A stretch of 64,000 bases of DNA from Paenibacillus sp. YYML68 (GCF_027923405.1 NZ_BQYI01000001.1:4530501-4594500); one strand, 5' to 3'. Positions 17,422 through 27,004 are shown, counted from the first letter of the stretch. Notes: generated by a model from the sequence alone, not told the origin. Numbers and translations: made by a program.

Positions 17422-18867
17422 ATGGAGCTGCTACGGGAAGGCTATTCCTTAATCTCAATCATCAACATATTCCTCGCCATGACCGTCATCTTCATGGAAC
17501 GGCGCAACGTCGGCGTCACCTGGGCTTGGGTCATGGTGCTCTTCTTCCTGCCTGGCGTCGGCTTCATTCTGTACTTGATTTTCGGGCAAAATCTCGCCCG
17601 CCGCAAGCTGTACCGGCTCCCGGTCGTCAACCGTCAGCTCGTCGATACGCTCGTGGAGCAACAGAAGGAGGCGCTGCGGCTCGAGCGCATTCCGTTCCGA
17701 GATGAAGCCGCCAAGCAGTCGAGAGAAATGATCCTGATGCACCTGAACAGCGCCTACGCGATCTACACACAGGATAATGAGGTCGCGATCTTCACAGAGG
17801 GCAATCGCAAATTCCAGTCGTTGCTGCATGACATCAAGGCGGCGAAGGACCATGTCCACCTCATGTACTTCATCATCCGCGACGATGCGCTCGGCCAGCG
17901 ACTCATGGAGACGCTGGCCGCGAAGGCACGCGAGGGCGTGCAGGTGAAGCTGCTGTACGACGCGATCGGCTGTCAGGCGCTCCCGCGCACGTTCTTCCAG
18001 TCGCTGCGCGAGGCGGGCGGCGAGGCAGCCGCCTTCTTCCCGTCGCGCATTCCGTACATTAACCTGCGGGTCAACTACCGCAACCACCGGAAGCTCGCCA
18101 TCATCGACGGGCGCATCGGCTACATCGGCGGCTTCAACGTCGGCAATGAATATTTGGGCCTCAGCGCACGATTCGGTCATTGGCGCGATACGCATCTGCG
18201 GCTGACGGGCGGGGCTGTGCTCCATATGCAGGCGCTGTTCTTCCTCGACTGGGAGCTCGCGGCTGGCGAGCAGCCTGAGGTCGAGCCGAGGTACTTCCCC
18301 ATTCAGCCGCATCCGGGTCAAGTCGGTCTGCAGATCGTAGCGAGCGGTCCGGATTCGGAGTGGCAGCAGATCAAGAACGGCTACATCAAGATGATCGTTA
18401 GCGCACGCGAGTCCGTCTACATCCAGACCCCCTACTTCATACCGGACGAGAGCCTCATTACCGCGCTGAAGATGGCGGCCGTCTCCGGTGTCGATGTGAA
18501 GATTATGATTCCGTACCGACCTGACCACAAGCTCGTCTACTGGGCCTCCTTCTCCTATATCGGCGATCTATTGTCCTGCGGTGTTCAGTGCTACCTATAC
18601 GACAAGGGCTTCCTCCATGCCAAAATGATCGTCTGCGACGGCAAAACAGCATCCGTCGGCACCGCCAATGTCGATATCCGCAGCTTCAAGCTTAACTTCG
18701 AGGTGAATGCGTTCATCTACGATACACGCACGGCGCTGCAGCTCAAGGACGCATTCGAGCGGGATATGCTCGATTCGCGGTGGCTGACACTGGCTGCCTA
18801 CAATCGCAGACCGCTGCTCCATAAGTTCCGCGAGCCTGTCGCCCGCTTGCTGTCGCCGATTCTATAG
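17422..18867 (+). CDS. cls: Cardiolipin synthase
   Basis: 481 residues, ATG at 17422 with AGAGGTG upstream. Two N-terminal transmembrane helices (about 7-25 and 33-53) are followed by two phospholipase-D HKD motifs: HRKLAIID in the first half and HAKMIVCD in the second, each followed by a Gly/Asn-rich segment (GGFNVGNEY, GTANVDIRSF). The enzyme condenses two phosphatidylglycerol molecules into cardiolipin plus glycerol at the membrane. Length and domain order are typical for bacterial Cls. It is divergent from the SPFH gene and followed by a repeat array. Confidence 0.95.
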   Translation: MELLREGYSLISIINIFLAMTVIFMERRNVGVTWAWVMVLFFLPGVGFILYLIFGQNLARRKLYRLPVVNRQLVDTLVEQQKEALRLERIPFRDEAAKQSREMILMHLNSAYAIYTQDNEVAIFTEGNRKFQSLLHDIKAAKDHVHLMYFIIRDDALGQRLMETLAAKAREGVQVKLLYDAIGCQALPRTFFQSLREAGGEAAAFFPSRIPYINLRVNYRNHRKLAIIDGRIGYIGGFNVGNEYLGLSARFGHWRDTHLRLTGGAVLHMQALFFLDWELAAGEQPEVEPRYFPIQPHPGQVGLQIVASGPDSEWQQIKNGYIKMIVSARESVYIQTPYFIPDESLITALKMAAVSGVDVKIMIPYRPDHKLVYWASFSYIGDLLSCGVQCYLYDKGFLHAKMIVCDGKTASVGTANVDIRSFKLNFEVNAFIYDTRTALQLKDAFERDMLDSRWLTLAAYNRRPLLHKFREPVARLLSPIL

Positions 18868-18897
18868 CGGTACAATAAGACCACACTTGCTATTAGA

Positions 18898-19404
18898 CAG
18901 CCACGCCGCTAGCGCGGCACCTTCAGGTGATGTAACATCGAGGATGGCCCTCAATTTGGCTGCGCCAAATTCGAGGCTTGCCATAACAGATTCCGATATT
19001 CACGGAATCTGTTATTTCAGGAGGCAGCCACGCCGCTAGCGCGGCGCCTTCAGGTGATGTAACATCGAGGATGGCCCTCAATTTGGCTGCGCCAAATTCG
19101 AGGCTTGCCATAACAGATTCCGATATTCACGGAATCTGTTATTTCAGGAGGCAGCACTGCCGCTAGCGCGGCGCCTTCAGGTGATGTAACATCGAGGATG
19201 GCCCTCAATTTGGCTGCGCCAAATTCGAGGCTTGCCATAACAGATTCCGATATTCACGGAATCTGTTATTTCAGGAGGCAGCACTGCCGCTAGCGCGGCG
19301 CCTTCAGGTGATGTAACATCGAAGATGGCCCTCAATTTGGCTGCGCCAAATTCGAGGCTTGCCATAACAGCTTCCGATATTCACGGAATCTGTTATTTCA
19401 GGAG
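18898..19404. repeat. Four-copy 127-bp tandem repeat with three hairpins per unit
   Basis: Near-identical units begin at about 18898, 19025, 19152 and 19279. Each carries GCCGCTAGCGCGGC, AATTTGG-ctgcg-CCAAATT, and AACAGATTCC...GGAATCTGTT. Only a few bases differ between copies. The same element family occurs inverted at 41454-41982. The 62-residue open frames on the minus strand repeat with the units, have no ribosome site and are not taken as genes. The array lies between cls and a DUF1904 gene. Confidence 0.92.
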
Positions 19405-19421
19405 AGGAAGGAGCAACTATT

Positions 19422-19754
19422 ATGCCAGCCTTAATCGTTCGAGGCATCTCGCCCGAAGCGATGCGCACGATCAGCACGCCGCTCGTCGAGGAGCTTGCCT
19501 CCATCTGCAGCTGCGGCACCGATAACTTCACGATCGAATGCCTAACAACGACTGGTGTGTTCGGCGGTGAGCTCGTCCCATCGTTCCCGTTCATTGAAGT
19601 GACCTGGTTCGAGCGCGGACAAGACGTTCGCGATCGATTCGCCGCGGCCATCCATCAGCAGCTACAGTCGATCGGCATCGAGGAGGCAGAGCTTGCCTTC
19701 ATCGTCTACGCCGAGAGCAGCTATTACATCAACGACAAGCGCTTCGGCTCCTGA
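19422..19754 (+). CDS. DUF1904 family protein (tautomerase-like fold)
   Basis: 110 residues; ATG at 19422 behind AGGAAGGAG. The sequence MPALIVRGISPEAMRTIS...CSCGTDNFTIEC...PFIEVTWFERGQ matches DUF1904. Structures in this family have the tautomerase/MIF fold (known from memory), and the Pro directly after Met fits the N-terminal catalytic proline of that superfamily. The substrate is unknown. The start lies only 18 bases after the end of the repeat array, so its promoter must be inside or upstream of the array. Confidence 0.85.
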   Translation: MPALIVRGISPEAMRTISTPLVEELASICSCGTDNFTIECLTTTGVFGGELVPSFPFIEVTWFERGQDVRDRFAAAIHQQLQSIGIEEAELAFIVYAESSYYINDKRFGS

Positions 19755-19846
19755 CGTAACGTATAGCGAATAGCACGGACCGTCCTACGTCCTGAGCCAA
19801 CCCATTCCCTCCGTGCCTAGCATGGAGTCCAAGAGGTGAACCGAGC

Positions 19847-20818
19847 ATGTCCACAACCGATAACCATTACGAGCTGGCTACCTTCGCCGGCGGCTGCTTC
19901 TGGTGCATGGTGACACCCTTCGAGGAGCTGCCAGGCATCATAAGCGTCGTCTCCGGCTACACCGGCGGCCATACGACGAACCCGACGTACCAGGAGGTAT
20001 GCTCCGACACGACCGGGCATACCGAGGCTGTGCAGATTACGTTCGACCCCGAGCTGATGCCCTACGAGGAGCTCGTGGAGCTATTCTGGCAGCAGATCGA
20101 TCCGACCGATGCTGGCGGGCAATTCGCCGACCGCGGCTCGTCGTACCGCAGCTCGATCTTCTACCATACTGAGCAGCAGAAGAACACCGCCGAAGCGTCC
20201 AAGGAGCGACTCAACGCCAGCGGACGGTTCGAGCAGCCGATCGTCACGCCGATTGAACCGGCTCAAGTGTTCTACCCGGCCGAGGAGTACCATCAGGATT
20301 ACCATAAGAAAAATCCGCTCCGCTACAAGATGTACCGTCGCGGGTCTGGCCGGGAGCAGTTCCTGAAGGAGCACTGGAACACCGAGCGCGACAAGGCCGA
20401 GCTGAAGGAACGGCTCACGCCGATGCAGTACAAGGTCACGCAGGAGAACGGAACCGAGCCTGCGTTCCATAACGAATATTGGGACAACCACGAGGAAGGC
20501 TTGTACGTCGACATCGTCTCCGGTGAGCCGCTGTTCACCTCCCGGGACAAGTTCGACTCCGGCTGCGGCTGGCCGAGCTTCACGAAGCCGATCGCGAGCG
20601 GCCTAATCGAGGAGAAGCAGGATTACTCGCACTTCATGATCCGCACTGAGGTACGCAGCCGCAAGGCCGACTCGCATCTCGGCCACGTCTTCACCGATGG
20701 CCCGAAGGAGCTTGGTGGATTGCGGTATTGCATTAATTCCGCTGCGCTGCGGTTCATCCCGAAGGACCGGTTAGAGGAAGAAGGCTACAGCCGTTACAAA
20801 ACGCTGTTCGAGTCATAG
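19847..20818 (+). CDS. msrAB: Bifunctional methionine sulfoxide reductase A/B
   Basis: 323 residues; ATG at 19847 behind AAGAGGTG. Residues about 8-165 are MsrA with the catalytic GGCFWC (Cys17), which reduces Met-S-sulfoxide. Residues about 180-323 are MsrB with [16 protein letters not shown] and the catalytic [11 protein letters not shown] (Cys295), which reduces Met-R-sulfoxide. The zinc-binding CxxC pairs found in many MsrB proteins are not seen. The fusion repairs oxidised methionine of both stereotypes in the cytoplasm. A strong terminator follows at 20882. Confidence 0.95.
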   Translation: MSTTDNHYELATFAGGCFWCMVTPFEELPGIISVVSGYTGGHTTNPTYQEVCSDTTGHTEAVQITFDPELMPYEELVELFWQQIDPTDAGGQFADRGSSYRSSIFYHTEQQKNTAEASKERLNASGRFEQPIVTPIEPAQVFYPAEEYHQDYHKKNPLRYKMYRRGSGREQFLKEHWNTERDKAELKERLTPMQYKVTQENGTEPAFHNEYWDNHEEGLYVDIVSGEPLFTSRDKFDSGCGWPSFTKPIASGLIEEKQDYSHFMIRTEVRSRKADSHLGHVFTDGPKELGGLRYCINSAALRFIPKDRLEEEGYSRYKTLFES

Positions 20819-20881
20819 GAGCGTTGTCGTCTCACCCACCTACAGCACGGGCAGCAAGCTCGTAAGACTCCGCAAGCGTAG

Positions 20882-20912
20882 CGAAGAGCAGGCCAAGTGG
20901 GCCTGCTCTTCG
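20882..20912 (+). terminator. Rho-independent terminator of msrAB
   Basis: CGAAGAGCAGGCC pairs perfectly with GGCCTGCTCTTCG around a five-base loop, followed by TCTTAC. Confidence 0.75.
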
Positions 20913-20976
20913 TCTTACATCTGACATCCAGCAATAGCATGCCTCTAACCTGCAGCCAGCGGCACCCTAGACACCA

Positions 20977-21016
20977 AGAGCGGCAGCCCCGGACTCCCGT
21001 CCAGAACTGCCGCTCT
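20977..21016. terminator. Hairpin between convergent genes
   Basis: AGAGCGGCAG and CTGCCGCTCT are perfectly complementary across a 20-base loop. It is downstream of the leftward Gly/Tyr-rich gene. The T-run is poor on both strands. Confidence 0.5.
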
Positions 21017-21044
21017 CTGTCTTCTATGCTCGATTACCAGAAGC

Positions 21045-21374
21045 TTACCAGAACAACCCGCCGCCGTAGCCGGCGCCCGGATAACCGCCATAGCCAACGC
21101 CTGGATAGCCGTAGCCATAGCCTCCACCATAGCCATAGCCGCCGTAAGCTCCTGCATATGGTGCTGTACCAATCGCCAGCAGGTCGAACAGCACGAGTGG
21201 AAGAATCGCCGAGGTTCTAACCTTCTTCCCCTTCGCGCCAACAGACACGAACAGCTTCGTGCCGCTGATCTTCACCAGCTTGCCGTAGACGACAGAGCCG
21301 TCCTTCTTCTGTGCGTAAATGTGCTTGCCAATGAGCTTGGCAGCGTCTTGCTTGCGAACCGCTTGCTTCTTCAT
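21045..21374 (-). CDS. Small protein with Gly/Tyr-rich C-terminus, possibly spore coat-related
   Basis: 109 residues with a GGAGGTGAGC ribosome site. Residues about 12-55 form a small beta-rich domain (GKHIYAQKKDGSVVYGKLVKISG...LFVSVGAKGKKVRT). A hydrophobic segment (ILPLVLFDLLAIGTAP) and a Gly/Tyr repeat tail (GGYGYGGGYGYG) follow. Such tails are common in spore coat proteins and other self-associating surface proteins, but I do not recognise the family. It is followed by a hairpin terminator. Confidence 0.75.
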   Translation of the reverse strand: MKKQAVRKQDAAKLIGKHIYAQKKDGSVVYGKLVKISGTKLFVSVGAKGKKVRTSAILPLVLFDLLAIGTAPYAGAYGGYGYGGGYGYGYPGVGYGGYPGAGYGGGLFW

Positions 21375-21525
21375 CCACGCTCACCTCCAATAAGATCGTC
21401 AGGCCAAGCCGCCTGGCGGATTGGCGTTAACGCTATATTGTACGAGGCGAGTGACAGCGCTGCTTGTATGGATGTCTAGAACGGCCGCAATTAGGCGGTT
21501 AGGCGAGAATCCCGCCTGTCACCGT

Positions 21526-21747
21526 CTACTTCCGCAGCTTCCCGAGCTCCATCGTAATCGCTTCGATCTCGGAGATGCTGAACTGATTTTTGCTTGCCAC
21601 CATCTGATAGATGTCATGCAGGTCCTCATATTGGGAATCGCCGAGCTCCGTCGCTCTCAAGGCCGCTCCAGACGCCATGCGCAGCTTCTTCTTGATCTCC
21701 TCGATCATGAACTCCGTGTTTTGCAGCGTATTCTGTGATAAATCCAT
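21526..21747 (-). CDS. DUF1128 (YfkK-like) small protein
   Basis: 73 residues from the ATG at 21747, behind AAGGAGG; an ATG at 21765 precedes that site. The pattern FMIEEIKKKLRMAS...YEDLHDIYQMVASKNQFSISEIEAITMELGKLR is that of the small all-helical DUF1128 proteins of Bacillales. Function unknown. It is divergent from the YjbQ gene. Confidence 0.82.
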   Translation of the reverse strand: MDLSQNTLQNTEFMIEEIKKKLRMASGAALRATELGDSQYEDLHDIYQMVASKNQFSISEIEAITMELGKLRK

Positions 21748-21869
21748 CGTCGTTCCTCCTTCCATCTATTGTAGCTTGGGCTTATTGTATCATGTTTGGC
21801 ACATGCCCGCCCGTTGTATTATAATGGTACACAATCCACCCCTTGTCACTGGAAAGGAGCTTCCCCGAT

Positions 21870-22271
21870 ATGGTACATACCATCCAGCTCACGACGAAGC
21901 TGCGCGACGAGATGATCGACATTACCCGACAGGTCCACGACCTGCTCAAGCAAGAGCAGCTCGATGAAGGAATAGCCGTCATCTACTCGCCTCATACGAC
22001 CGCCGGTGTGACGATTCAGGAGAATGCCGACCCTGACGTCCGTCACGACGTGCTGCTGCGTCTTGATGAAGTATACCCCTGGGAGCACCCGGAATACCGC
22101 CATGCCGAAGGGAATACGGCCTCTCATCTCAAGACGATGACGACCGGTGCTTCGCAGACGGTCATCGTATCCGGCTCGAGGCTATTGCTCGGCCGCTGGC
22201 AGGGCATCTACTTCTGTGAGTTCGACGGTCCGAGACAGCGCAACTGTCTAGTCAAGTTCATAAGGGGCTAA
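21870..22271 (+). CDS. YjbQ/UPF0047 family protein
   Basis: 133 residues from the ATG at 21870, behind AAAGGAGC. It carries the family signature VIYSPHTTAGVTIQENADPDV and the ending GRWQGIYFCEFDGPR. Members form trimers, bind metal through conserved His and acidic residues, and have been reported to give weak thiamine-phosphate-synthase activity; their true role is unsettled. It stands as a single gene, convergent with the TetR-type gene. Confidence 0.88.
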   Translation: MVHTIQLTTKLRDEMIDITRQVHDLLKQEQLDEGIAVIYSPHTTAGVTIQENADPDVRHDVLLRLDEVYPWEHPEYRHAEGNTASHLKTMTTGASQTVIVSGSRLLLGRWQGIYFCEFDGPRQRNCLVKFIRG

Positions 22272-22325
22272 CCCACAGGCTATCTTGGCCTGCTCCTGAC
22301 CGGCACGCCCGGCGCAACCGACACG

Positions 22326-22913
22326 CTACGCGTGCAAGCCCTCACATATATATTTCACATGCTGCTCGGCCAGCTTCTTCACGTCCTCATAGCTCTGGCT
22401 GTAATGAATGTTATACGTTATGAAGCCGTGCATCGACATGAACAAGCTCCATGGGAGGCTGTACATCTTCTTATCGCTATTCTCATGACGCGAGATGACC
22501 GAGCGGACGACAGCCGCGAACAGATCTAGACATTGCGCCTGCTCCGTTCGGGAATACCGCTTCAGCTCCGGCTCCTTGATCATGAACATGATCTCGTAAT
22601 GATTCGGGTTCTCCAGCCCGAACTTGATGAACTCCAGCATCAGCTTCTCGAGCTGGGCGACATCGCCTAGTCTTGTGCGCTTCAGCATCTCCTTCAGCCT
22701 GTCCAGCAGCATAATGAAGTCCTCCGTCACGAGCGCGTAGAACAGCTCTGCCTTATCGCTGAAGTGATAATACAACGCGCCGTGACTATAGCCCATCGAC
22801 TTCGCTATACTGCGCATCGTCAATGCATGATACCCGTGCAGAGCGAATAGTTGACGTGCTTCAGTCAATATTCGATCACGACTCAGCTCTTGCTCCACTG
22901 CCTTTCTAGCCAA
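22326..22913 (-). CDS. TetR/AcrR-family transcriptional regulator
   Basis: About 195 residues. The start is probably TTG at 22913, which has GAGGGAGTG seven bases upstream; an ATG at 22937 lies before that site. Residues about 12-60 are the TetR helix-turn-helix (RILTEARQLFALHGYHALTMRSIAKSMGYSHGALYYHFSDKAELFYAL). The C-terminal helical ligand-binding domain follows. Ligand and target are unknown. The divergent upstream gene is not close, and the YigZ gene lies upstream on the same strand. Confidence 0.88.
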   Translation of the reverse strand: MARKAVEQELSRDRILTEARQLFALHGYHALTMRSIAKSMGYSHGALYYHFSDKAELFYALVTEDFIMLLDRLKEMLKRTRLGDVAQLEKLMLEFIKFGLENPNHYEIMFMIKEPELKRYSRTEQAQCLDLFAAVVRSVISRHENSDKKMYSLPWSLFMSMHGFITYNIHYSQSYEDVKKLAEQHVKYICEGLHA

Positions 22914-22965
22914 TGTGCTCCACTCCCTCACTTGCATCGCAGCATTCGCCTACGTGCAGTTCACT

Positions 22966-23622
22966 CTACTTGTACGCCTTAGGCTCTGGCAGCTCCATAT
23001 GCTCCACATACAGCTGCTCGCCCTCTGTAATCTCGGCTTGTCCTTGCGTCAGATCCGTCATCCACGCGATGAACGCACCCGCCTCCTGCTCCAGCGGCAG
23101 ACAACGCAACGTCACCTTGTCAGTAAACTCCGTCTCGCCGAGCAAGGTCCCGAAGCCCCGAAGCTCATTATCGACCTTACCGTGCCACGTATAATCGATC
23201 GCTACGCGCACGTCCCGGTGCAGCACCTTGTACACCTGCTCCGCAGCGGCAAGGCCTGCTACAGCACCGTCGGTATACGCACGCACAAGACCGCCTGCCC
23301 CGAGCATAATACCGCCGAAGTAACGGGTGACGACGACGGCGACATTTTTGAGACCCTGATTCTTGATGACCTCCAGAATTGGCTTGCCCGCTGTACCGCT
23401 CGGCTCTCCGTCATCCGACGCCTTCTGAATCTCGTCCCGCTCCCCTAGCATGTAGGCCGAGCAGTTGTGGTTCGCCATCCTGTGCTGCTTCTTGATCTCC
23501 TCGATGAAGGCGATCGCCTCCGCCTCGGAGACTACCGGCTTCGCGTATCCGATGAAGCGTGACTTCTTGATGACGATCTCTGCAGCACCCTCCCGCTTCA
23601 CCGTCCGATAGTGCATCAGCAT
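22966..23622 (-). CDS. YigZ/IMPACT family protein
   Basis: 218 residues from the ATG at 23622 with GGAGGTG upstream. The N-terminal IMPACT domain is clear: KKSRFIGYAKPV, HRMANHNCSAYMLG, SDDGEPSGTAGKPIL and VVVTRYFGGIMLGAGGLVRAY. The C-terminal ferredoxin-like domain begins near residue 140. Bacterial YigZ proteins are thought to bind RNA or ribosomes; the biochemical role is not settled. The TetR regulator gene follows downstream on the same strand and could share the transcript. Confidence 0.9.
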   Translation of the reverse strand: MLMHYRTVKREGAAEIVIKKSRFIGYAKPVVSEAEAIAFIEEIKKQHRMANHNCSAYMLGERDEIQKASDDGEPSGTAGKPILEVIKNQGLKNVAVVVTRYFGGIMLGAGGLVRAYTDGAVAGLAAAEQVYKVLHRDVRVAIDYTWHGKVDNELRGFGTLLGETEFTDKVTLRCLPLEQEAGAFIAWMTDLTQGQAEITEGEQLYVEHMELPEPKAYK

Positions 23623-23668
23623 CGACGTTCCGCGCACCTCCTTGTTAATTCCAGACTATATATGTTGC

Positions 23669-23700
23669 AAAAAAAGCGACCACCCCGCAGGGTGAACGCT
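23669..23700 (-). terminator. Rho-independent terminator of pgi
   Basis: Minus strand: AGCGTTCACCC-TGC-GGGGTGGTCGCT hairpin followed by seven T. It lies between pgi and yigZ. Confidence 0.8.
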
Positions 23701-23748
23701 TCTTCTGCAAATGGCTTCATACGTTCATAAGCTTGCTGCGCTTCCTGC

Positions 23749-25104
23749 TTACTTGCTCAGTCGAGCCTCGAGCTCCGCCTTCTCGTTCTCGTAGCCCGGC
23801 TTGCCGAGGAGCGCGAACATGTTCTTCTTGTACGCCTCAACGCCCGGCTGGTCGAACGGATTGACACCGAGCAGGTAGCCGCTGATGCCGCACGCTTTTT
23901 CAAAGAAGTAGACCATGTATCCGAAGGTGTAAGGACTCATATCCGGCAGCGTTACGATCAAGTTCGGCACCCCGCCGTCCGTATGTGCCAGCATCGTACC
24001 CTCGAACGCCTTCTTGTTAACGAAATCCATCGTCTGGCCGCTCAGGAAGTTCAGTCCGTCCAGATCCTGCGCATCCTCGCCGATCGTAATATGGTCAGCA
24101 ACGCTCTGTACCTGAATGACTGTCTCGAACAGGTTGCGGTTGCCCTCCTGAATGAACTGGCCCATCGAGTGCAGGTCGGTCGAGAAGTCAACGGACGCCG
24201 GGAAGATCCCCTTGAAGTCCTTGCCCTCGCTCTCGCCGAACAGCTGCTTCCACCACTCCGACACGAAGTGCAGCGACGGCTCGTAGTTGACGAGAATCTC
24301 CGTCGTCTTGCCCTTGCGGTACAGCGCGTTACGCACAGCTGCGTATTGGTAAGCTGCGTTGTCGCTGAGGCTCGGCTGCGAGTACGCCTCGCGAGCATCT
24401 GCCGCGCCCTGCATCATCGCCTCGATGTCGACGCCAGCCGTCGCGATTGGCAACAGACCTACCGCCGTGAGCACCGAGTAACGACCGCCGACATCGTCCG
24501 GGATGACGAACGTCTCGTAGCCTTCCTCCGTCGCCAGCTTCTTCAGCGCGCCCTTCGCCTTGTCTGTCGTCGCGTAGATCCGCTCGCGCGCGCCTTCCTT
24601 GCCATACTTCTTCTCCAGCAGCTCGCGGAAAATGCGGAACGCAATCGCCGGCTCCGTCGTCGTGCCGGACTTCGAGATGACGTTCACCGACAGCTCCTTG
24701 CCCTCAAGCAGCTGCAGCAGGTGCGTCACGTAGGTGGAGCTGATGTTTTGCCCGACGAAATAAATCTCAGGCGTCTTGCGCTTATCCTTCGGCAGCAGGT
24801 TGTAGAAGCTGTGCGACAGCATCTCGATCGCCGCGCGCGCGCCGAGGTACGAGCCGCCGATGCCGATGACGATCAGCGCGTCAGAATTCGACTGAATGCG
24901 CTGCGCCGCCGCCTGGATGCGGGCGAACTCTTCTTTATCATAGTTAACAGGCAAGTCGATCCACCCGAGGTAGTCGTTGCCTGCTCCTGTTCCGTTATGC
25001 AGCTGCTCATGTGCGGAAGCGACCGCTCCCGTCAAGTATTCCACCTCGTGCTGTCCTACGAATTGAAGCGCCTTGCTGTAATCGAACTTCAGCTTTGCAG
25101 TCAT
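23749..25104 (-). CDS. pgi: Glucose-6-phosphate isomerase
   Basis: 451 residues from the ATG at 25104 with GGAGG ten bases upstream; an ATG at 25113 is two bases from that site. The Bacillus-type length is normal. The signatures [16 protein letters not shown] and [14 protein letters not shown] are present, along with the phosphate-binding [10 protein letters not shown]. The enzyme interconverts glucose 6-phosphate and fructose 6-phosphate in glycolysis and feeds nucleotide-sugar synthesis. It is a single gene with its own terminator. Confidence 0.96.
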   Translation of the reverse strand: MTAKLKFDYSKALQFVGQHEVEYLTGAVASAHEQLHNGTGAGNDYLGWIDLPVNYDKEEFARIQAAAQRIQSNSDALIVIGIGGSYLGARAAIEMLSHSFYNLLPKDKRKTPEIYFVGQNISSTYVTHLLQLLEGKELSVNVISKSGTTTEPAIAFRIFRELLEKKYGKEGARERIYATTDKAKGALKKLATEEGYETFVIPDDVGGRYSVLTAVGLLPIATAGVDIEAMMQGAADAREAYSQPSLSDNAAYQYAAVRNALYRKGKTTEILVNYEPSLHFVSEWWKQLFGESEGKDFKGIFPASVDFSTDLHSMGQFIQEGNRNLFETVIQVQSVADHITIGEDAQDLDGLNFLSGQTMDFVNKKAFEGTMLAHTDGGVPNLIVTLPDMSPYTFGYMVYFFEKACGISGYLLGVNPFDQPGVEAYKKNMFALLGKPGYENEKAELEARLSK

Positions 25105-25268
25105 CTCGTCCATAGCCTCCGATTCCGAACCTTAGGTTCTATATATTTAGTGTGCACTGGCCCATAAAATCCCTATAAGTTTAGAATACTTGATATGTGG
25201 ACGCAAACGCAAGACATCATTCACAGCATTCCCACGAAATGCTAGAATAAAGGAGGGGAGGGATCGCC

Positions 25269-26528
25269 ATGAAAACGATCGGATTTATCGGTCTCGGTAC
25301 CATGGGCAAACCTATGGCCGCGAACCTGTTGAAGAAAGGCTATGAAGTCATCGTTTATAATCGGACGCAAAGTAAATCCCTGGAGCTGAAGGGGCTCGGA
25401 GCTCTTGTAGCAGATAGTCCAATGGATGCAGTGAAGCAGGCAGACGTCATCATTACGATGCTCTCGACCGACGCTGTCGTACTAGAGACCGCCTTCGGCG
25501 AGAACGGAATTGTACACGGTCTGCGTCCCGGACAGACGATCATCGATTGCAGCACCGTATCTCCCGAGACGAGCCGCAAGCTGTACCACGAATTCTCCTC
25601 ACATCTCGTTGAATTCCTCGACGCTCCCGTAACCGGTACGAAGCCGGCGGCTGAGAGTGGTCAACTCGTCTTCATGGTGGGCGGAGCTGAGGAGGGCATG
25701 CAGGAGCAGCACGACATATTCAAGGCGATGGGCAGCAAGATCATCTACATGGGTCCTTCCGGATCGGGTTCATATGCGAAGCTTGCGCATAACACCATCG
25801 TCGGCATCAATGCGGTCGGCTTGATGGAAGGTATATCCATTGCAGCCAAGGCCGGACTGAACATCGAGAGCTTCCTCGAAATCGTTCAATCGGGTGGAGC
25901 CGCGAGCAAGCAGGCGGAGCTGAAGGGACCGAAGCTGCTCGGACGCGACTTCAGTACCCAGTTCTCGCTACAGCTCATGCTGAAGGATCTGAAGCTGGCC
26001 GGTAAGGTATCGGAGGAGTTCCAGCTTCCTTCACCGATGCTGCACGCCGCACAGAACATCTTCCAGATGGGCGTCTCCAAGGGGCTCGGCGCGCAGGATC
26101 TGAGCAGTGTGATCCAGTGCTACGAGGAATGGATGCATATGAAGGTATCTGCAGAGCCTAAGGCAATGTCGAAGGCAGAGCAGGAGCTGCTTGAGCGTCG
26201 CCGCAATACGCGTGTGCAGCTTAACATCAAGCTTCATCTGTCTGTCTATCAGTGGGAGCAGGAAGGCTCCTTCTCCGGCCAGCTGATCGAGGGCACACTC
26301 GTCGATCTGTCCGAGAGCGGCATGCGAATCTTAAGCGCTTACCCGCTTGCACGTGACATGTTCATTGTCATTCACTTCCCGCAGGAGGCGGAGCTGCCTC
26401 CGGTTACTGCGCGCATCATCCGCATCGACCCGGACAGCGGACAGTTCCGCTACGGCTGCATGCTGTCGGGCCTCCCGCCGTATGTGAGACTGAAGCTCGA
26501 GGACTATATTCGATCGAAGGCTGAGTAA
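25269..26528 (+). CDS. 3-hydroxyisobutyrate-dehydrogenase-type oxidoreductase fused to a PilZ domain
   Basis: 419 residues; ATG at 25269 after a GGAGGGGAGG stretch. Residues 1-290 are a complete beta-hydroxyacid dehydrogenase: NAD-binding GLGTMG (8-13), substrate motif DAPVTGTKPAA (118-128) and catalytic Lys171 with Asn175 in KLAHN. Residues about 308-416 are a PilZ domain with the c-di-GMP signature RxxxR (Arg311-Arg315) and DLSESG (346-351). The two are joined in one frame without a break. The fusion suggests a dehydrogenase whose activity or location responds to cyclic di-GMP. A diguanylate cyclase gene lies 3 kb away. Both domain calls are firm; the coupling is inference. Confidence 0.9.
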   Translation: MKTIGFIGLGTMGKPMAANLLKKGYEVIVYNRTQSKSLELKGLGALVADSPMDAVKQADVIITMLSTDAVVLETAFGENGIVHGLRPGQTIIDCSTVSPETSRKLYHEFSSHLVEFLDAPVTGTKPAAESGQLVFMVGGAEEGMQEQHDIFKAMGSKIIYMGPSGSGSYAKLAHNTIVGINAVGLMEGISIAAKAGLNIESFLEIVQSGGAASKQAELKGPKLLGRDFSTQFSLQLMLKDLKLAGKVSEEFQLPSPMLHAAQNIFQMGVSKGLGAQDLSSVIQCYEEWMHMKVSAEPKAMSKAEQELLERRRNTRVQLNIKLHLSVYQWEQEGSFSGQLIEGTLVDLSESGMRILSAYPLARDMFIVIHFPQEAELPPVTARIIRIDPDSGQFRYGCMLSGLPPYVRLKLEDYIRSKAE

Positions 26529-26601
26529 CAGCCGAGTAGCAGTTGCGATGCAGGTCAACAGCACGAAGCTGCAATGAGCAAGCGACCTAATATAAAACGT
26601 T

Positions 26602-26644
26602 AAAAAACCCCGCCAAGCTCTCCTGCGAGAAGCTAGGCGGGGTT
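26602..26644. terminator. Bidirectional terminator
   Basis: AACCCCGCC (26606-26614) pairs with GGCGGGGTT (26636-26644). The minus strand continues into TTTTTT, serving ppnP; the plus strand into CTCTTA, serving the dehydrogenase-PilZ gene. Confidence 0.8.
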
Positions 26645-26686
26645 CTCTTATGGTGTACATCGATAAGCTATAAGACTACGTGCTGC

Positions 26687-27004
26687 CTACTCCTCGATAT
26701 ACGAGCAGATGTAGTCGGTTGCTGTACGTACGTCCAGCTTGAACTTCGTACCCTTCGGAACGAAGAATTGGCCGCTGCCGTTGATTTCGAGCCACTCCGT
26801 CGCGTCAGGCAGCAATACCTTCAGCTCGCCGGCTTGAATCTCCATCAGTTCCTTGACATCGGTGCCGAACTCATATTCGCCTGGCAGCATGATGCCAAGC
26901 GTCTTCTTCGTACCGTCCGCGAACAGCACCGTGCGGCTCGTCACTTTGCCGTCGAAGTAGATGTTCGCTTTAGTCAACACTGTAACTTGTTCGAATTGGG
27001 ACAT
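26687..27004 (-). CDS. ppnP: Pyrimidine/purine nucleoside phosphorylase
   Basis: 105 residues, ATG at 27004 behind AGAGGAG. It is a single small cupin barrel of the DUF1255 family: KANIYFDGKVTSRTV, LGIMLPGEYEFGT, EWLEINGSGQFFVPKGTKF. Characterised members cleave nucleosides with phosphate to base and ribose 1-phosphate. It lies directly downstream of transketolase on the same strand with a 65-base gap, so nucleoside ribose could feed the pentose phosphate pathway (inference). Confidence 0.92.
   Translation of the reverse strand: MSQFEQVTVLTKANIYFDGKVTSRTVLFADGTKKTLGIMLPGEYEFGTDVKELMEIQAGELKVLLPDATEWLEINGSGQFFVPKGTKFKLDVRTATDYICSYIEE

Noticed and set aside
18923..19651. Family of 62-residue proteins inside the 127-bp repeats
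   Set aside because: Each is a translation of the repeat hairpins, starts without a Shine-Dalgarno site and exists only because the units repeat.
23983..25167. 394-residue frame antisense to pgi
   Set aside because: Glucose-6-phosphate isomerase signatures occupy the other strand throughout.
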